Shown: in pieces, positions 55,382 through 64,000 of the stretch
Layout of the letters: every line of letters begins with the position of its first letter
Position numbering within the stretch: position 1 is the stretch's first letter
From: Demequina capsici
Lineage (GTDB): Bacteria > Actinomycetota > Actinomycetes > Actinomycetales > Demequinaceae
NCBI RefSeq assembly: GCF_032102965.1
Contig: NZ_CP134880.1
Coordinates: 806,001-870,000, forward strand
Direction: 5' to 3'
Length of the DNA: 64,000 nt
Program-made: the position numbers and the translations under genes
Notes under the pieces: generated by a model
The model's database searches: none
The model's input: the letters and a program-made list of their open reading frames with translations, nothing else
What the model was told of the DNA's origin: nothing

Positions 55382-56854
55382 TCAGGTCTCGACCGTGCTC
55401 CGCTTGCTGCGCTTGTCGGCGTACATCTGATGATCGGCCTGGGTGAGCAGCGAGTCGACCGTGCACCTCTCGCCCGCCTGCGCGGTCGCGAGGCCGATGC
55501 TCGCGTGGATGGACACCGTGCCGTCGGTCAGCGCGAACCCCTCGGTGAAAGCGCCCCGGATCCGCGCGTCGATGCCGTGGGAGGCGACCGCCGGGTCGCA
55601 GACCGCGATCATGATGAACTCGTCGCCGCTGAGCCGGCCCACCATGTCGCCGTCCCGCGAGCGCGAGATGCGGGCGAGCCGGCGCGCGACGGCCACCAGG
55701 AGCTCGTCGCCCACCGCATGCCCGCGGGTGTCGTTGATCTGCTTGAAGCCGTCCAGATCGATGAAGGACACGACGAGCCCCGGCGCGCGCCCCGCCTCGA
55801 CCCGTGCGACCGCGGCCTCGAGGTGATGGTCCACCGCGCGTCTGTTCGGGAGGCCCGTGAGACCGTCCTCGTCCGCGAGCACCCGCAGCCGCGCCTCGGC
55901 GTCCCTGTGATCGGAGGCGAGCTGGCTCACGCGCGCCAGCACCAGGACGACGACCACCAGGTGCGCGAGCGTGCCCGTCAGCCACTCCACGTAGCTGCCC
56001 GTCAGGTCGCGGACCACCGCGATCAACGGCGTGGCGATCAGCGCGCCTCCCAGCAGGGCGAGCCTGCGGCCCGAGAGCCGGCTCACGTGGAGCGGACCCA
56101 CCTGGAAGGCCTCCGGCCCCGCGGGATGCGCCACCGCAGCCCACGCGGCGACGTAGGTGATCGGCCACAGTGCGTCGACCCAGACGGGTGCGACGCCCGT
56201 GAACGGATCGACCAACGCGCTCGACAGCCCGTTGGCGAGCACCGCCACCAGCACGGCGATCGCGAAGTACACGAGCGACGCGCGGCCGGCGCGCGGCACG
56301 GCGCGGTTGAAGCGCACGCCGACGATGATGCCGGTCGTCGCGCTCAGCGCCATCGTGATGAGGAACGCGTAGACGCGGTCTCCCGTCGGGGCGCTCGCGG
56401 CGTGCAGCGCCGGAGCCACCTCCGCGCCCCATGCCGCCGACGCGAGCGCCACCGCGAGCGTCGACGCGTCAAGCACGCTTCCAGGGTCACGTCGGATGGT
56501 CGGAGCGATCGCCAGCAGGGCCGCGCCCAGCAGGAACAGGTACGCCATGCCGAGCAGCACGTCGTGCACCCCTGCGGGCGCGGAATGGCCCTCGCCCCAC
56601 GCCGCGGTGGCGAGCCACAGCCAGTTGACTCCGATCAGCGCGGCGAAGCCCACGAGCAGCAGGGCGTACGGCAGCCTGGATCGGCCCTCGGCGCGGACCA
56701 GCCGCGCCAGCACGGTGATCACGACGAGCACGTTCAGCGCCGTCGCCGTCAATGCCCCGACGAGCTCGCCGCCGACGGCGAACGCGGCCAGCGACACGAC
56801 GAGGAGCGTGCAGGCGGCCGCCAGCACGCGCGCGGGGGTGGCGGCGGTGCTCAT
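55382..56854 (-). CDS. Membrane-bound diguanylate cyclase (GGDEF)
   Basis: 490 aa. About nine membrane helices fill residues 10-300 without a recognised sensor domain, then a short linker (VSQLASDHRDAEARLRVLAD) and a GGDEF domain. The active-site motif is RLSGDEF: the first Gly of GGDEF is Ser, a variant also found in active cyclases. DGLTGLPNRR and FIDLDGFKQINDTRGH, the magnesium and GTP sites, are intact. An RxxD inhibitory site was not seen. It would make cyclic di-GMP. GAGGAG lies before the ATG at 56854. Confidence 0.9.
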   Translation of the reverse strand: MSTAATPARVLAAACTLLVVSLAAFAVGGELVGALTATALNVLVVITVLARLVRAEGRSRLPYALLLVGFAALIGVNWLWLATAAWGEGHSAPAGVHDVLLGMAYLFLLGAALLAIAPTIRRDPGSVLDASTLAVALASAAWGAEVAPALHAASAPTGDRVYAFLITMALSATTGIIVGVRFNRAVPRAGRASLVYFAIAVLVAVLANGLSSALVDPFTGVAPVWVDALWPITYVAAWAAVAHPAGPEAFQVGPLHVSRLSGRRLALLGGALIATPLIAVVRDLTGSYVEWLTGTLAHLVVVVLVLARVSQLASDHRDAEARLRVLADEDGLTGLPNRRAVDHHLEAAVARVEAGRAPGLVVSFIDLDGFKQINDTRGHAVGDELLVAVARRLARISRSRDGDMVGRLSGDEFIMIAVCDPAVASHGIDARIRGAFTEGFALTDGTVSIHASIGLATAQAGERCTVDSLLTQADHQMYADKRSKRSTVET

Positions 56855-57103
56855 GGACTCCTCATCGGCCGCGTGAGGCGCCGCGTGAAGGTGTCGTGGC
56901 ACGCGCCACACCGATCCCGGTGCGACGGCTCAGGCGGCGGCGCACAGATGCCGCAGAGTCCACCACGCTGCGGAACCCTGTTGCGGCTCCTCGCGTTGCC
57001 CGGATAGGTTTCCTGTGCGGACGTTCGGGTCCGGCAGGGGGAGGGTCCGACCAGGTCGGATCAGCCGCGCGGCGTCGCGCCGCGCGGGACGAGAGGAGTC
57101 GCT

Positions 57104-58303
57104 GTGGGATTCATCCAGATCGCGTTGGGCGCAGGCTGGGACGCGCTGAAGTCGTCCTTCGGGGACCAGTTCCTGGACTTCCTGGTCCCGCCCGCCGGCA
57201 TCAGCGACACCGCCGTCCTGTTCCCGGCAGCGAAGCAGGCCACGAACGCGGGTCGGGGTGAGAACACCCACGGCTCGGACAACATCATCACGAACGGCTC
57301 CGTCGTCGTCGTCCCCGAGGGCTACGGCCTCCTCACCTTCCAGGACGGCGCCGTGACGGCCGTCGTGGCCGAATCGGGCGCCTACCGCTGGGACAGCGAG
57401 TCGCAGGACTCCAAGTCGGTGTTCTCCGGAGGCGGCCTGCTCAACTCCACCTTCACCACGTCGTGGCAGCGCTTCAAGTTCGGCGGCCGTCCCATGGGTC
57501 AGCAGCTCGCGTTCTACGTGAACCTCAAGGAGATCCCCAACAACAGGTTCGGCACGCAGAGCCCCATCTACTGGGACGACCGCTACCTGAACACGCAGGC
57601 GGGCGCGATCACCCGCGGCACCTACGTGCTGCAGGTCGCTGACCCGGTCCTGTTCGTGAAGACCCTCGTCCCCGCCGCGTACATCTCCGCGGGCGCCAGG
57701 CAGTTCGACATCACGGAGGCCACGAACCCGGTATCCGAGCAGCTCTTCAACGAGGTGGTCGGCTCGCTCGCCGGCGCGTTCTCGCGCTACGTCAACGATC
57801 CTGACAAGGACCACCGCATCACCGCGATCCAAGGCGACTCCGTCGGCTTCGCCAAGTCGCTGTCGGAGGAGGTGGAGAAGAACTATAAGTGGACCACCGA
57901 GCGGGGCCTGGAGATCAGCTCGGCGACCATCGTCGCGATCGAGTACGACGCTGACACGCAGCAGCTGCTGTCCGACGTGCGCAAGGCGGACGCGCTCAGC
58001 GGCGGGCGTGCCGACACGTTCCTCAAGCAGTCGGTCGCGCGCGGCGTGCAGTCCGCGGGGGAGACCGGTGGCGGCACCGGGCTCGCGATGATGGGGATGG
58101 GCATGGGCGCCATCGGCGGCATGGTGCCGCAGACCCCTGGCGCTCCGGCGGGCATGGCGGCCGCCGCCGCTACGGAGACGCCGGCTCCGGCCGCCTCTCC
58201 CGACCCGTACGCGCAGCTCGCCTCCGCCAAGAAGATGCTCGACGACGGGCTCATCAGCCAGGAGGACTACGACGCGCTGAAGAAGAAGGCGCTCGGGCTC
58301 TAG
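57104..58303 (+). CDS. SPFH-domain (virion-core-like, YdjI-type) protein
   Basis: 399 aa. Residues about 60-280 form an SPFH/band-7-like domain of the subgroup once named virion core protein (GSVVVVPEGYGLLTFQDGAV; YWDDRYLNTQAGAITRGTYV). A Gly/Met/Pro/Ala-rich linker (about 320-365) then leads to a C-terminal SHOCT motif (LASAKKMLDDGLISQEDYDAL). The N-terminus is amphipathic rather than a full membrane helix. GAGAGGAG precedes the GTG at 57104. The next gene starts 4 bp after its stop. In Bacillus the homologue YdjI is encoded with pspA and ydjGH, and cell-envelope stress work places it at the membrane. Confidence 0.85.
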   Translation: MGFIQIALGAGWDALKSSFGDQFLDFLVPPAGISDTAVLFPAAKQATNAGRGENTHGSDNIITNGSVVVVPEGYGLLTFQDGAVTAVVAESGAYRWDSESQDSKSVFSGGGLLNSTFTTSWQRFKFGGRPMGQQLAFYVNLKEIPNNRFGTQSPIYWDDRYLNTQAGAITRGTYVLQVADPVLFVKTLVPAAYISAGARQFDITEATNPVSEQLFNEVVGSLAGAFSRYVNDPDKDHRITAIQGDSVGFAKSLSEEVEKNYKWTTERGLEISSATIVAIEYDADTQQLLSDVRKADALSGGRADTFLKQSVARGVQSAGETGGGTGLAMMGMGMGAIGGMVPQTPGAPAGMAAAAATETPAPAASPDPYAQLASAKKMLDDGLISQEDYDALKKKALGL

Positions 58304-58307
58304 CCGC

Positions 58308-59474
58308 ATGGCCGAGGAGATCTCCACCCCTGCCGGCAGCGGCGACGGGGTCCACCGCTGCCCCAAGTGCGGCGCCTCCGACGTGATCGAGCTGCCTGAG
58401 AAGCAGCAGTTCATGTGCGAGTTCTGCCGTCACACATGGGACTTCACCAGGCTCGACGAAGCGATGGGCCTGTCCCAGGGCATCGCCGACCTGCAGGGCA
58501 CCACATACTCGTCCGCCGCGTCCGACATCGCCTCCGACGAGGCCCTCGTCACGCTCAAATGCGACGGATGCGGGTCCGAGGTGGTCATCGACACCGACCG
58601 CTCCCTGCAGGCCCGCTGCCATTGGTGCAAGCACGTGCTGTCGCTCAACAACCGCATCCCCAACGGCGCGGTGCCCGACGGCATCCTGCCGTTCTCCGTG
58701 ACGCGCGAGCAGGCGATGGGACACATCTCCGCGTTTGTGCAGGAGCGCAGGTCGTTCGCCCTGCCGGAGTTCGCCTCGACGTTCCGCCCCGAGAACGTGA
58801 TGGGCGTGTACCTGCCGTACATGACCGTCGACGGCAACGTGTCCGCGCGGCTCGACGGCGTCGGAGAGATCCTGCGCCGCCGGATCGTCCGCGAGAAGCA
58901 GGCGACCAGGTACCAGTTCGACCGCTACGGCGTGACCAGGTTCCTGGACATCGAGATCGACGACCTGATCGTCGAGTCCAACTTCGAGAAGGCCGACATC
59001 ACGTCCGCCACCAGCACGAACAACGTGATCAACGCGATCCTTCCGTTCGACGTGAAGAACATCGTCCGCTTCGACGCGCACTTCCTGGGGGACGACTACA
59101 CGTCGCAGCGACGCGACATGGACATCGCGGAAGCCGAGACGATCGCCGCGGGCCACTTCCTCACCGTCGCGCGCGGCGACGCCGCGCCGACCGTCCGGCA
59201 GTACGACCGCGGCGTCCGCTGGGAGGCGGAGCAGGTGCGGATCGACGGCGCCCGCTGGACCGCGGTGCTGCTGCCCGTGTGGCTCTACGGCTTCGTGGAG
59301 AACAGGAAGGGCCGCATGGTGACCCACTACATCGCCGTCAACGGCCGCACCGGCGCCACCATGGGCTCGGTGCCCATCAACACGCGCAAGGCCGCGATGC
59401 TCGCCTGGGGCGTCGCGATCGGCGTCTCGCTGATCACCTGGCCCCTCGCGTTCGCGATGCTGGCGGCGTCCTGA
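58308..59474 (+). CDS. Double zinc-ribbon membrane protein (YdjG-like)
   Basis: 388 aa. Two zinc ribbons lie at the N-terminus: CPKC...CEFC (about residues 18-43) and CDGC...CHWC (about 85-110), the TFIIB-like type. The middle 250 residues are a globular domain (SVTREQAMGHISAFVQERRS; LPVWLYGFVENRKG). The C-terminus has a membrane helix (AMLAWGVAIGVSLITWPLAF). This domain order matches YdjG of the Bacillus pspA-ydjGHI operon. It is not a transcription factor despite common labels. It overlaps the next gene by one base (TGATG). Confidence 0.85.
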   Translation: MAEEISTPAGSGDGVHRCPKCGASDVIELPEKQQFMCEFCRHTWDFTRLDEAMGLSQGIADLQGTTYSSAASDIASDEALVTLKCDGCGSEVVIDTDRSLQARCHWCKHVLSLNNRIPNGAVPDGILPFSVTREQAMGHISAFVQERRSFALPEFASTFRPENVMGVYLPYMTVDGNVSARLDGVGEILRRRIVREKQATRYQFDRYGVTRFLDIEIDDLIVESNFEKADITSATSTNNVINAILPFDVKNIVRFDAHFLGDDYTSQRRDMDIAEAETIAAGHFLTVARGDAAPTVRQYDRGVRWEAEQVRIDGARWTAVLLPVWLYGFVENRKGRMVTHYIAVNGRTGATMGSVPINTRKAAMLAWGVAIGVSLITWPLAFAMLAAS

Positions 59475-59842
59475 TGAGCGGCAACGGCGACGGTGGCGGC
59501 GCCTTCATCGCCCTGCTGCTCTTCGCAGCGGGGCCCGCGATCGGATGGTTCGTCTGGCACTCCATCCAGACCAGGTATCGCAACCGCGACGCGCGCTACC
59601 GACCCGACCGCACCGTCGCGCACACCGTGTCCAGCCTCACGGGCGAGGACTCGCCGCGAGGCCGCTTCACCACGTACGACAGCGCGACCCAGGGCCGCAA
59701 CGAGAACGACCCCGACCAACGCGCGCGCATCTCACAGTTCTTCCACGGCGAGATCGCGAGCCCGCCCACGCCGGACGAGGTGGACCCCGGCGAGCGCGAA
59801 GGCGACGCCGAGCCGCCGCCACCCCCGCCGCCTGCCGCGTGA
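59474..59842 (+). CDS. Small membrane protein, third member of the SPFH/zinc-ribbon operon
   Basis: 122 aa. One N-terminal helix (GGGAFIALLLFAAGPAIGWF, about 8-27), a basic stretch (RYRNRDARYRPDR), then a hydrophilic region and a tail that ends in eight prolines and alanines. The ATG at 59474 overlaps the zinc-ribbon stop. Its place and single helix suit a YdjH-like partner, though sequence similarity cannot be judged. It is probably a membrane anchor for the SPFH protein. Confidence 0.75.
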   Translation: MSGNGDGGGAFIALLLFAAGPAIGWFVWHSIQTRYRNRDARYRPDRTVAHTVSSLTGEDSPRGRFTTYDSATQGRNENDPDQRARISQFFHGEIASPPTPDEVDPGEREGDAEPPPPPPPAA

Positions 59843-59863
59843 CCCTGCCCCTACACTCGTGCG

Positions 59864-61213
59864 GTGACCGACAGCGAGGATGAGCCGAGGAAGGGCGCAC
59901 GCCGGCACCTCGTCGACCTCGCGCCGCTGAAGGAGAGCCCGGCCTTCGCGCGGCTGTTCCTCGGCGGAGCGGTGTCGCTCATCGGCGCGCAGATGTCGGT
60001 GCTCGCGGTCGGCCTGCAGATCTACGACATCACCGGCTCCACCTTCATGGTCGGCCTCGTAGGCGGTGTCTCGTTGGTGCCGATGATCATCGCGGGCCTC
60101 TGGGGCGGCATGCTCGCCGACGCGCTCGACCGTCGGCGCCTCCTCATCGTCGCGTCGCTCGTCAGCTGGGCGTCGACCCTGGCGCTGCTTGCTCTCGCCC
60201 TGTGGGATCTGGCGGAGCTCAGCCACGGCGGGCGGGCGCAGGCGTGGCCGTTCCTGGTCGTCACCACCGTCAACTCGGTGGCAGCCACCATCGGCAGCGC
60301 CACGAGGTCCGCGCTCGTCGGCCGGATCATGCCCCCGCATCTGGTGTCACGCGCGAGCGCGCTCAACGGCATCGCGATCGGCGTGGGGGTCACGATCGGG
60401 CCGGCGCTCGCAGGAGTCCTCGTGGCGAGCGCCGGGTTCGCGTGGACGTACGCGGCGGACGCGCTGCTGTTCACCGCCGGATTCCTGGGCATCTGGACGC
60501 TGCCGTCGCTTCCGCGCCTGGGCGAGAGGGCCGAGGTCGGGTGGGCGATGCTGCGCGAGGGCGCGCACTTCCTGCGTCACGCTCCGAACCTGCGCATGAG
60601 CTTCATCGTCGACATCATCGCGATGACGTTCGCCCGCCCCTACGTGCTCATGCCCGCGATCGGCGCGACCGTCGTCGGAGGAGGCTCGCTCTCCGTCGGA
60701 ATGCTCACGGCGGCGGGCGCCATCGGCACCATGCTGACGTCCGTGTTCTCCGGCCCGGTGGCGCGCGTGCACCGCCACGGGCTCGCGATCACCCGCGCGA
60801 TCACCGCCTTCGGTGCGTTCGCGGTCCTGTTCGGCGCGGCGATCCTGGTCCTCAGCCTGGGGGATCACCAGGCGGCCGCGGGCTGGTCCGGCATCCACTG
60901 GGGAGCGCTCGCGGTCCTGGCGTTCGCGATGCTCGGGATGGGTGCCTCCGACGAGGTGAGCGCGATCTTCCGCTCCACGATGATGATCCAGGCCGCGCCC
61001 GACGAGATGCGTGGCCGCATGCAGGGCGTGTTCGTCGTGGTCGTGACCGGCGGCCCACGGGTGGGCGACATGTATGCGGGCATCCTCGCGACGGCGGTGG
61101 CGCTGTGGTTCCCGCCATTGCTGGGAGGTCTGGTGATCATCGCGCTCATCGCGGTGCTCACGCGTGTCGGATCGTCGTTCCGCGAGTACGACGCGCGGCA
61201 TCCCACCCCCTGA
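59864..61213 (+). CDS. MFS exporter, EntS-like (MFS_3)
   Basis: 449 aa with about twelve helices. GAVSLIGAQMSVLAVGLQIYD, WGGMLADALDRRRLL (motif A) and ARSALVGRIMPPHLVSRASAL-type sequence near residue 155 place it in the enterobactin-exporter EntS/MFS_3 branch. Substrates include siderophores and macrolides; none can be assigned here. GTG at 59864 is the start, 21 bases after the previous stop, so it may share that operon. Confidence 0.88.
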   Translation: MTDSEDEPRKGARRHLVDLAPLKESPAFARLFLGGAVSLIGAQMSVLAVGLQIYDITGSTFMVGLVGGVSLVPMIIAGLWGGMLADALDRRRLLIVASLVSWASTLALLALALWDLAELSHGGRAQAWPFLVVTTVNSVAATIGSATRSALVGRIMPPHLVSRASALNGIAIGVGVTIGPALAGVLVASAGFAWTYAADALLFTAGFLGIWTLPSLPRLGERAEVGWAMLREGAHFLRHAPNLRMSFIVDIIAMTFARPYVLMPAIGATVVGGGSLSVGMLTAAGAIGTMLTSVFSGPVARVHRHGLAITRAITAFGAFAVLFGAAILVLSLGDHQAAAGWSGIHWGALAVLAFAMLGMGASDEVSAIFRSTMMIQAAPDEMRGRMQGVFVVVVTGGPRVGDMYAGILATAVALWFPPLLGGLVIIALIAVLTRVGSSFREYDARHPTP

Positions 61214-61237
61214 GGGGTCGCTTCGTGCGTGCTCCGG

Positions 61238-61819
61238 CTAGAGGTTCGCGGCGGCGAGCTCGGCCAGGCCGGTCGTCACCTCCGTGAGGTCCGTCCACTC
61301 GTCGGCGTAGTGCAGGACCGTCACCAGGTATCCCGCGGCGGCGAGCTCGACCACCGTGCCGTCCTGGGCGGTGAACGCCTCGTCGGCGCCGGGCACGGTG
61401 ACGTCGGTGGTCGCGCCGTAGTCGGCCTCGGCGGTCGCCTTCGCCTCGTCGAACGTGCCGGTCATCGGCTCGACCTGCACCTGCACGGTCGAGTAGGAGT
61501 CGCCTGACGCGTACCACTCGCACACCGCCAGGTCCGTGCTGGACAGGATCGCGTTGAACTGTCCGTCCTTGAAGGCGAGCCCGACGACGGACTCGATCGA
61601 GGCGGGGTCCAGCAGCGCGCACGGGTCCGGCAGGTCGGGCGAGATCGCCGAGGGGTCGGCATTCGCCTGCTCCGAGGCGGCGTCCTCGACCACGTACTGC
61701 GCCTCCGTCGTCTGCACCGCAGGGTCCGCCACCGCCGACTCGCACGCGGTGAGGCTGAGCGACGCGAGCACCACCGAGGCGGCGAGCAGCGCGTGGGACG
61801 TGGACGTGCGGGAGCGCAT
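61238..61819 (-). CDS. DUF3558-like lipoprotein
   Basis: 193 aa. LASLSLTAC is a lipobox with Cys26, followed by a Glu/Thr/Ala-rich linker. The mature domain has DPCALLDPASIESVVGL and CEWYASGD, the paired Cys and CxW of the actinobacterial DUF3558 family (function unknown, surface lipoproteins). AAGGAAAAG precedes the ATG at 61819. It is convergent with the MFS gene and alone in its unit. Confidence 0.85.
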   Translation of the reverse strand: MRSRTSTSHALLAASVVLASLSLTACESAVADPAVQTTEAQYVVEDAASEQANADPSAISPDLPDPCALLDPASIESVVGLAFKDGQFNAILSSTDLAVCEWYASGDSYSTVQVQVEPMTGTFDEAKATAEADYGATTDVTVPGADEAFTAQDGTVVELAAAGYLVTVLHYADEWTDLTEVTTGLAELAAANL

Positions 61820-62051
61820 TCTTTTCCTTGTCGGGAGGGTCGCCGCGACGCCGCGGCCGTGCTGGGAGGGGCCGACGATCGTGTCGGCACGCGTCAGGAT
61901 AAGCCCAAAGGAGGGCAAAGGGGAACAACGCTGGGGAGTGTCGGCGGGCCGCGTGCGGCGCCTACGCATCACGCCTGGCAGGTGCCCGTCCGTGCCGCCC
62001 GGAAGTCCTCCCGCAATGAGCCGTTCACACGGTTCGGATACCGTAAAGGCC

Positions 62052-62627
62052 ATGTCGACCACCCCGGGCCGCGTCCGCGCCTACCTCGCCACGTCCGTCG
62101 ACGGCTTCATCGCGGGGCCCGAGGACGAGATCGGTTGGCTGCAGGAGCCGCGGAACACGGGCGTCCCGCTCGCGGTCGAGCCGTGGGTGGACCACGTGCC
62201 CGACGGTCTCACGTACGACGAGTTCGTCCAGGACGTGGGCTGCCTGCTCATGGGCCGCCGGACGTTCGACGTGGCGTGCGGCTTCGGCACCTGGCCGTAC
62301 GGCGAGGTGCCCGTCCTGGTGGCCACGCGTCGGCCGCTGTCGCAGTCGGAGGGTGCCGTCACGGCCGTCGAGGGCGATATCGAGGACCTCATCGATGCGG
62401 CGCACGACGTCGCGGACGGCAAGGACGTCTACATCGACGGCGGTGCGCTCATCCGGCAGGCGCTCGAGGTCGGCGCCCTGGACGAGCTGGTGGTCACGGT
62501 GATCCCGACGGTCCTGGGTGGAGGGGTGCGGCTCTTCGAGGTGCCGATGCCGCGCATCGACCTGGCGGTCTCCGACGTGCGCAAGTACGGCGGCGGCTTC
62601 GTGCAGCTGCACCTGAAGGCGCGCTGA
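62052..62627 (+). CDS. RibD C-terminal / dihydrofolate-reductase-like protein
   Basis: 191 aa. RVRAYLATSVDGFIAGPEDEI is the opening strand and loop of the RibD_C fold, LLMGRRTFDVACGFGTWPYG the NADPH-binding motif, and VYIDGGALIRQALEVGALDEL and PTVLGGGVRLFE the end. Members are NADPH-dependent reductases or resistance-type DHFR relatives; the substrate is unknown. GTAAAGG precedes the ATG. A short inverted repeat ACGGT-N6-ACCGT (62029-62044) lies just before the start. Confidence 0.9.
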   Translation: MSTTPGRVRAYLATSVDGFIAGPEDEIGWLQEPRNTGVPLAVEPWVDHVPDGLTYDEFVQDVGCLLMGRRTFDVACGFGTWPYGEVPVLVATRRPLSQSEGAVTAVEGDIEDLIDAAHDVADGKDVYIDGGALIRQALEVGALDELVVTVIPTVLGGGVRLFEVPMPRIDLAVSDVRKYGGGFVQLHLKAR

Positions 62628-62633
62628 ACGGCC

Positions 62634-63107
62634 TCAGACGTGGCCGTCGAAGTCGGTCTGCCGCGCGGCCTCGTACGCCGCGATCGCGGCCGAGTTCGCC
62701 AGGTTGAGGGAGCGCCGGCCCGGCAGCATCGGGATCCGCACCCATGAGGTGATGCGTGGGTGCGCGAGCACCTCGTCCGGCAGGCCCGTCGGCTCCGGCC
62801 CGAACAGCAGCAGGTCGGTCGGCTCGTAGGCGATGTCGGTGTAGCGGGCGGTGCCACGGCCGGTGAAGGCGAAGACCCTGGCGTCGGGCCGTTCGTCGAG
62901 CAGCGCGTCGAGGCTCGGGTGCACCGTCATGGTCGCGAGGTCGTGATAGTCGAGCCCGGCGCGGCGCAGCTTCGGCTCCGACAGGTCGAAGCCGAGCGGC
63001 TCGATCAGGTGCAGGGCGCACCCGGTGACGGCCGACAGGCGGATGGCGTTGCCGGTGTTGGTCGGGATCCGCGGCTCGTAGAAGACGATCGAGGGCAGCG
63101 CTGTCAT
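62634..63107 (-). CDS. trmL: tRNA (cytidine/uridine-34-2'-O)-methyltransferase
   Basis: 157 aa, the exact SPOUT size. EPRIPTNTGNAIRLSAVTG is the N-terminal motif, FGPEPTGLPDEV the middle knot and RIPMLPGRRSLNLANSAAIA the SAM-binding trefoil knot. TrmL methylates the wobble ribose of tRNA-Leu isoacceptors. The ATG at 63107 is set by family alignment (MTALPSIVFYEP); longer frames upstream lack similarity. Confidence 0.93.
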   Translation of the reverse strand: MTALPSIVFYEPRIPTNTGNAIRLSAVTGCALHLIEPLGFDLSEPKLRRAGLDYHDLATMTVHPSLDALLDERPDARVFAFTGRGTARYTDIAYEPTDLLLFGPEPTGLPDEVLAHPRITSWVRIPMLPGRRSLNLANSAAIAAYEAARQTDFDGHV

Positions 63108-63136
63108 GCCGATCAGTGTGGCACGCGGGGCGGGTG

Positions 63137-64000
63137 TCAGACGGCCGCGGACATGCGCCTCAGCACGGCCTCGGTGCGCAGCCAGCCGACGAGCGTGCCA
63201 TCCTCCTCGAGCACCGGCAGGCCGTCGTTCGACTCGCCCTCGAGCAGGCGGTCGATCACGTCGGCCACAGGGGTGTCGGGGGCGACGTAGTCGCGCCACT
63301 CGATCAGCTGGGACACGGTGACCTCGGCGGCGTCCTCATCCTCCGTGATCGCGCCAGCCGCGGACGCGAGGGTCACGACTCCGACGTACTCGCCGTGCTC
63401 CGTGATGACCGGCAGCGACTTGCGGCGGGAGGCGAGCAGGAACTCGACCGCCTCCGCGGCGGGCACCTTGGTGCTGACCGTGCGGGGCGCCTTGCGCATG
63501 AGCGACTCGACGGTGACCCCGGTGAGGGTCGCCGTCCCGGGCCGGCTGGTGAGGTCCACTCCGCGGCGGCGCAGCTTCGCGGTGTAGACGGACTCCTTGG
63601 AGAGCTGGCCGGACAGCATGGTGGACACGACGACGGCGAGGAGCAGCGGCAGGATGATCGAGTACTCGCCGGTGAGCTCGAACAGGATGATCACGGCGGT
63701 GATCGGGGCGCGCGACGCTCCGGCGAAGACCGCCGCCATGCCCACGAGCGCATAGGCGCCGGGGGTGATGCCGGCGTCGGGCAGGAGCCAGGCGAGCGTC
63801 TGGCCGAATGCCGCGCCGAGCATGGCTCCCAGGAAGAGGGAGGGCGCGAAGACGCCGCCGGAGCCGCCGATGGCGATCGTGAGCGAGGTGGCCACCACCT
63901 TCGCGAGCAGGAGGACCACCAGGAACCCGATCAGGTACTCGCCCATGACGGCGTTCTCGAGCACCGGATAGCCCACGCCGTACATCTGCGGGACGGCGAG
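63137..64000 (-). CDS. ClC-type chloride channel/antiporter with CBS domains, N-terminus cut by the window end
   Basis: At least 288 residues are visible and the frame continues past 64000. SGGVFAPSLFLGAMLGAAFG and GMAAVFAGASRAPITAVIIL are the C-terminal selectivity-filter and gating-region signatures of the ClC family. After the last helix (IILPLLLAVVVSTML) two CBS domains (SLMRKAPRTVSTKVPAAEA; GLPVLEEDGTLVGWLRTEA) regulate the channel. It conducts or exchanges chloride for protons. The gating Glu (GxFxP) lies in GGVFAPSLF without a Glu, which suggests channel rather than antiport mode, but this is uncertain. Confidence 0.92.
   Translation of the reverse strand, partial: LAVPQMYGVGYPVLENAVMGEYLIGFLVVLLLAKVVATSLTIAIGGSGGVFAPSLFLGAMLGAAFGQTLAWLLPDAGITPGAYALVGMAAVFAGASRAPITAVIILFELTGEYSIILPLLLAVVVSTMLSGQLSKESVYTAKLRRRGVDLTSRPGTATLTGVTVESLMRKAPRTVSTKVPAAEAVEFLLASRRKSLPVITEHGEYVGVVTLASAAGAITEDEDAAEVTVSQLIEWRDYVAPDTPVADVIDRLLEGESNDGLPVLEEDGTLVGWLRTEAVLRRMSAAV

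Overview
The window is 64 kb of GC-rich (about 70 percent by eye) bacterial chromosome with strong G/C third-position codon use and dense, mostly overlapping gene strings. The gene content fits a Gram-positive actinobacterium, most likely the Micrococcales (Cellulomonadaceae or Demequinaceae type): an LAxTG wall-anchor signal, a GlxR-like TGTGA-N6-TCACA site class, DUF3558 and DUF4386 proteins, many GTG starts, and an ssb-ettA, tesB, glbO, mscS, pepN backbone. The taxonomic call is inference; there is no rRNA or marker gene here.

Layout. 1-5.99 kb: the end of a GntR regulator with its ABC exporter, an Old Yellow Enzyme, and a TetR / drug-efflux MFS / MarR module with a clear palindromic operator. 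6.0-10.5 kb: a TetR regulator divergent from a DUF4386 membrane protein across a twin 17-bp operator, then pntAB transhydrogenase. 10.5-17.1 kb: a lectin-like LAxTG surface protein, a VOC protein, two coupled ABC-2 transporter pairs and tRNA-Arg(TCT). 17.2-21.1 kb: an unusual fusion of a luciferase-like monooxygenase with a BBE-type FAD oxidase, and a chemoreceptor with a CZB zinc domain and no extracellular sensor. 21.2-26.6 kb: two dynamin-like GTPases, an SSB and EttA.

26.6-28.8 kb is a repeat-rich stretch with five separate short tandem arrays, two of them copies of one 41-bp family in inverted orientation around a small membrane ORF, each followed outward by a terminator hairpin. It leads into a glycine-betaine/proline importer (proX, proW, proV, minus strand). 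A 646-bp spacer with two near-identical palindromes separates this from a nucleoside (BMP-type) importer operon headed by an unknown secreted protein (31.6-37.1 kb).

37.1-40.5 kb (minus) holds creatininase-family, TesB, truncated haemoglobin and MscS genes in overlapping pairs; then malQ (plus). Two aminopeptidase N paralogues (minus) bracket a secreted SpaA/DUF5979-like repeat protein with no visible wall anchor (42.9-50.7 kb). 50.9-55.4 kb: MFS, carboxylesterase, GH15 glycosidase. 55.4-64 kb: a GGDEF protein, an SPFH / double zinc-ribbon / small membrane protein triad resembling Bacillus ydjI-ydjG-ydjH, an MFS exporter, a DUF3558 lipoprotein, a RibD/DHFR-like protein, TrmL, and a ClC channel cut by the window end.

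The most interesting items are the inverted 41-bp array cassette, the SPFH/zinc-ribbon membrane triad, the LLM-BBE fusion enzyme, and a possible CRP/GlxR-like regulon that links the two surface-protein genes.
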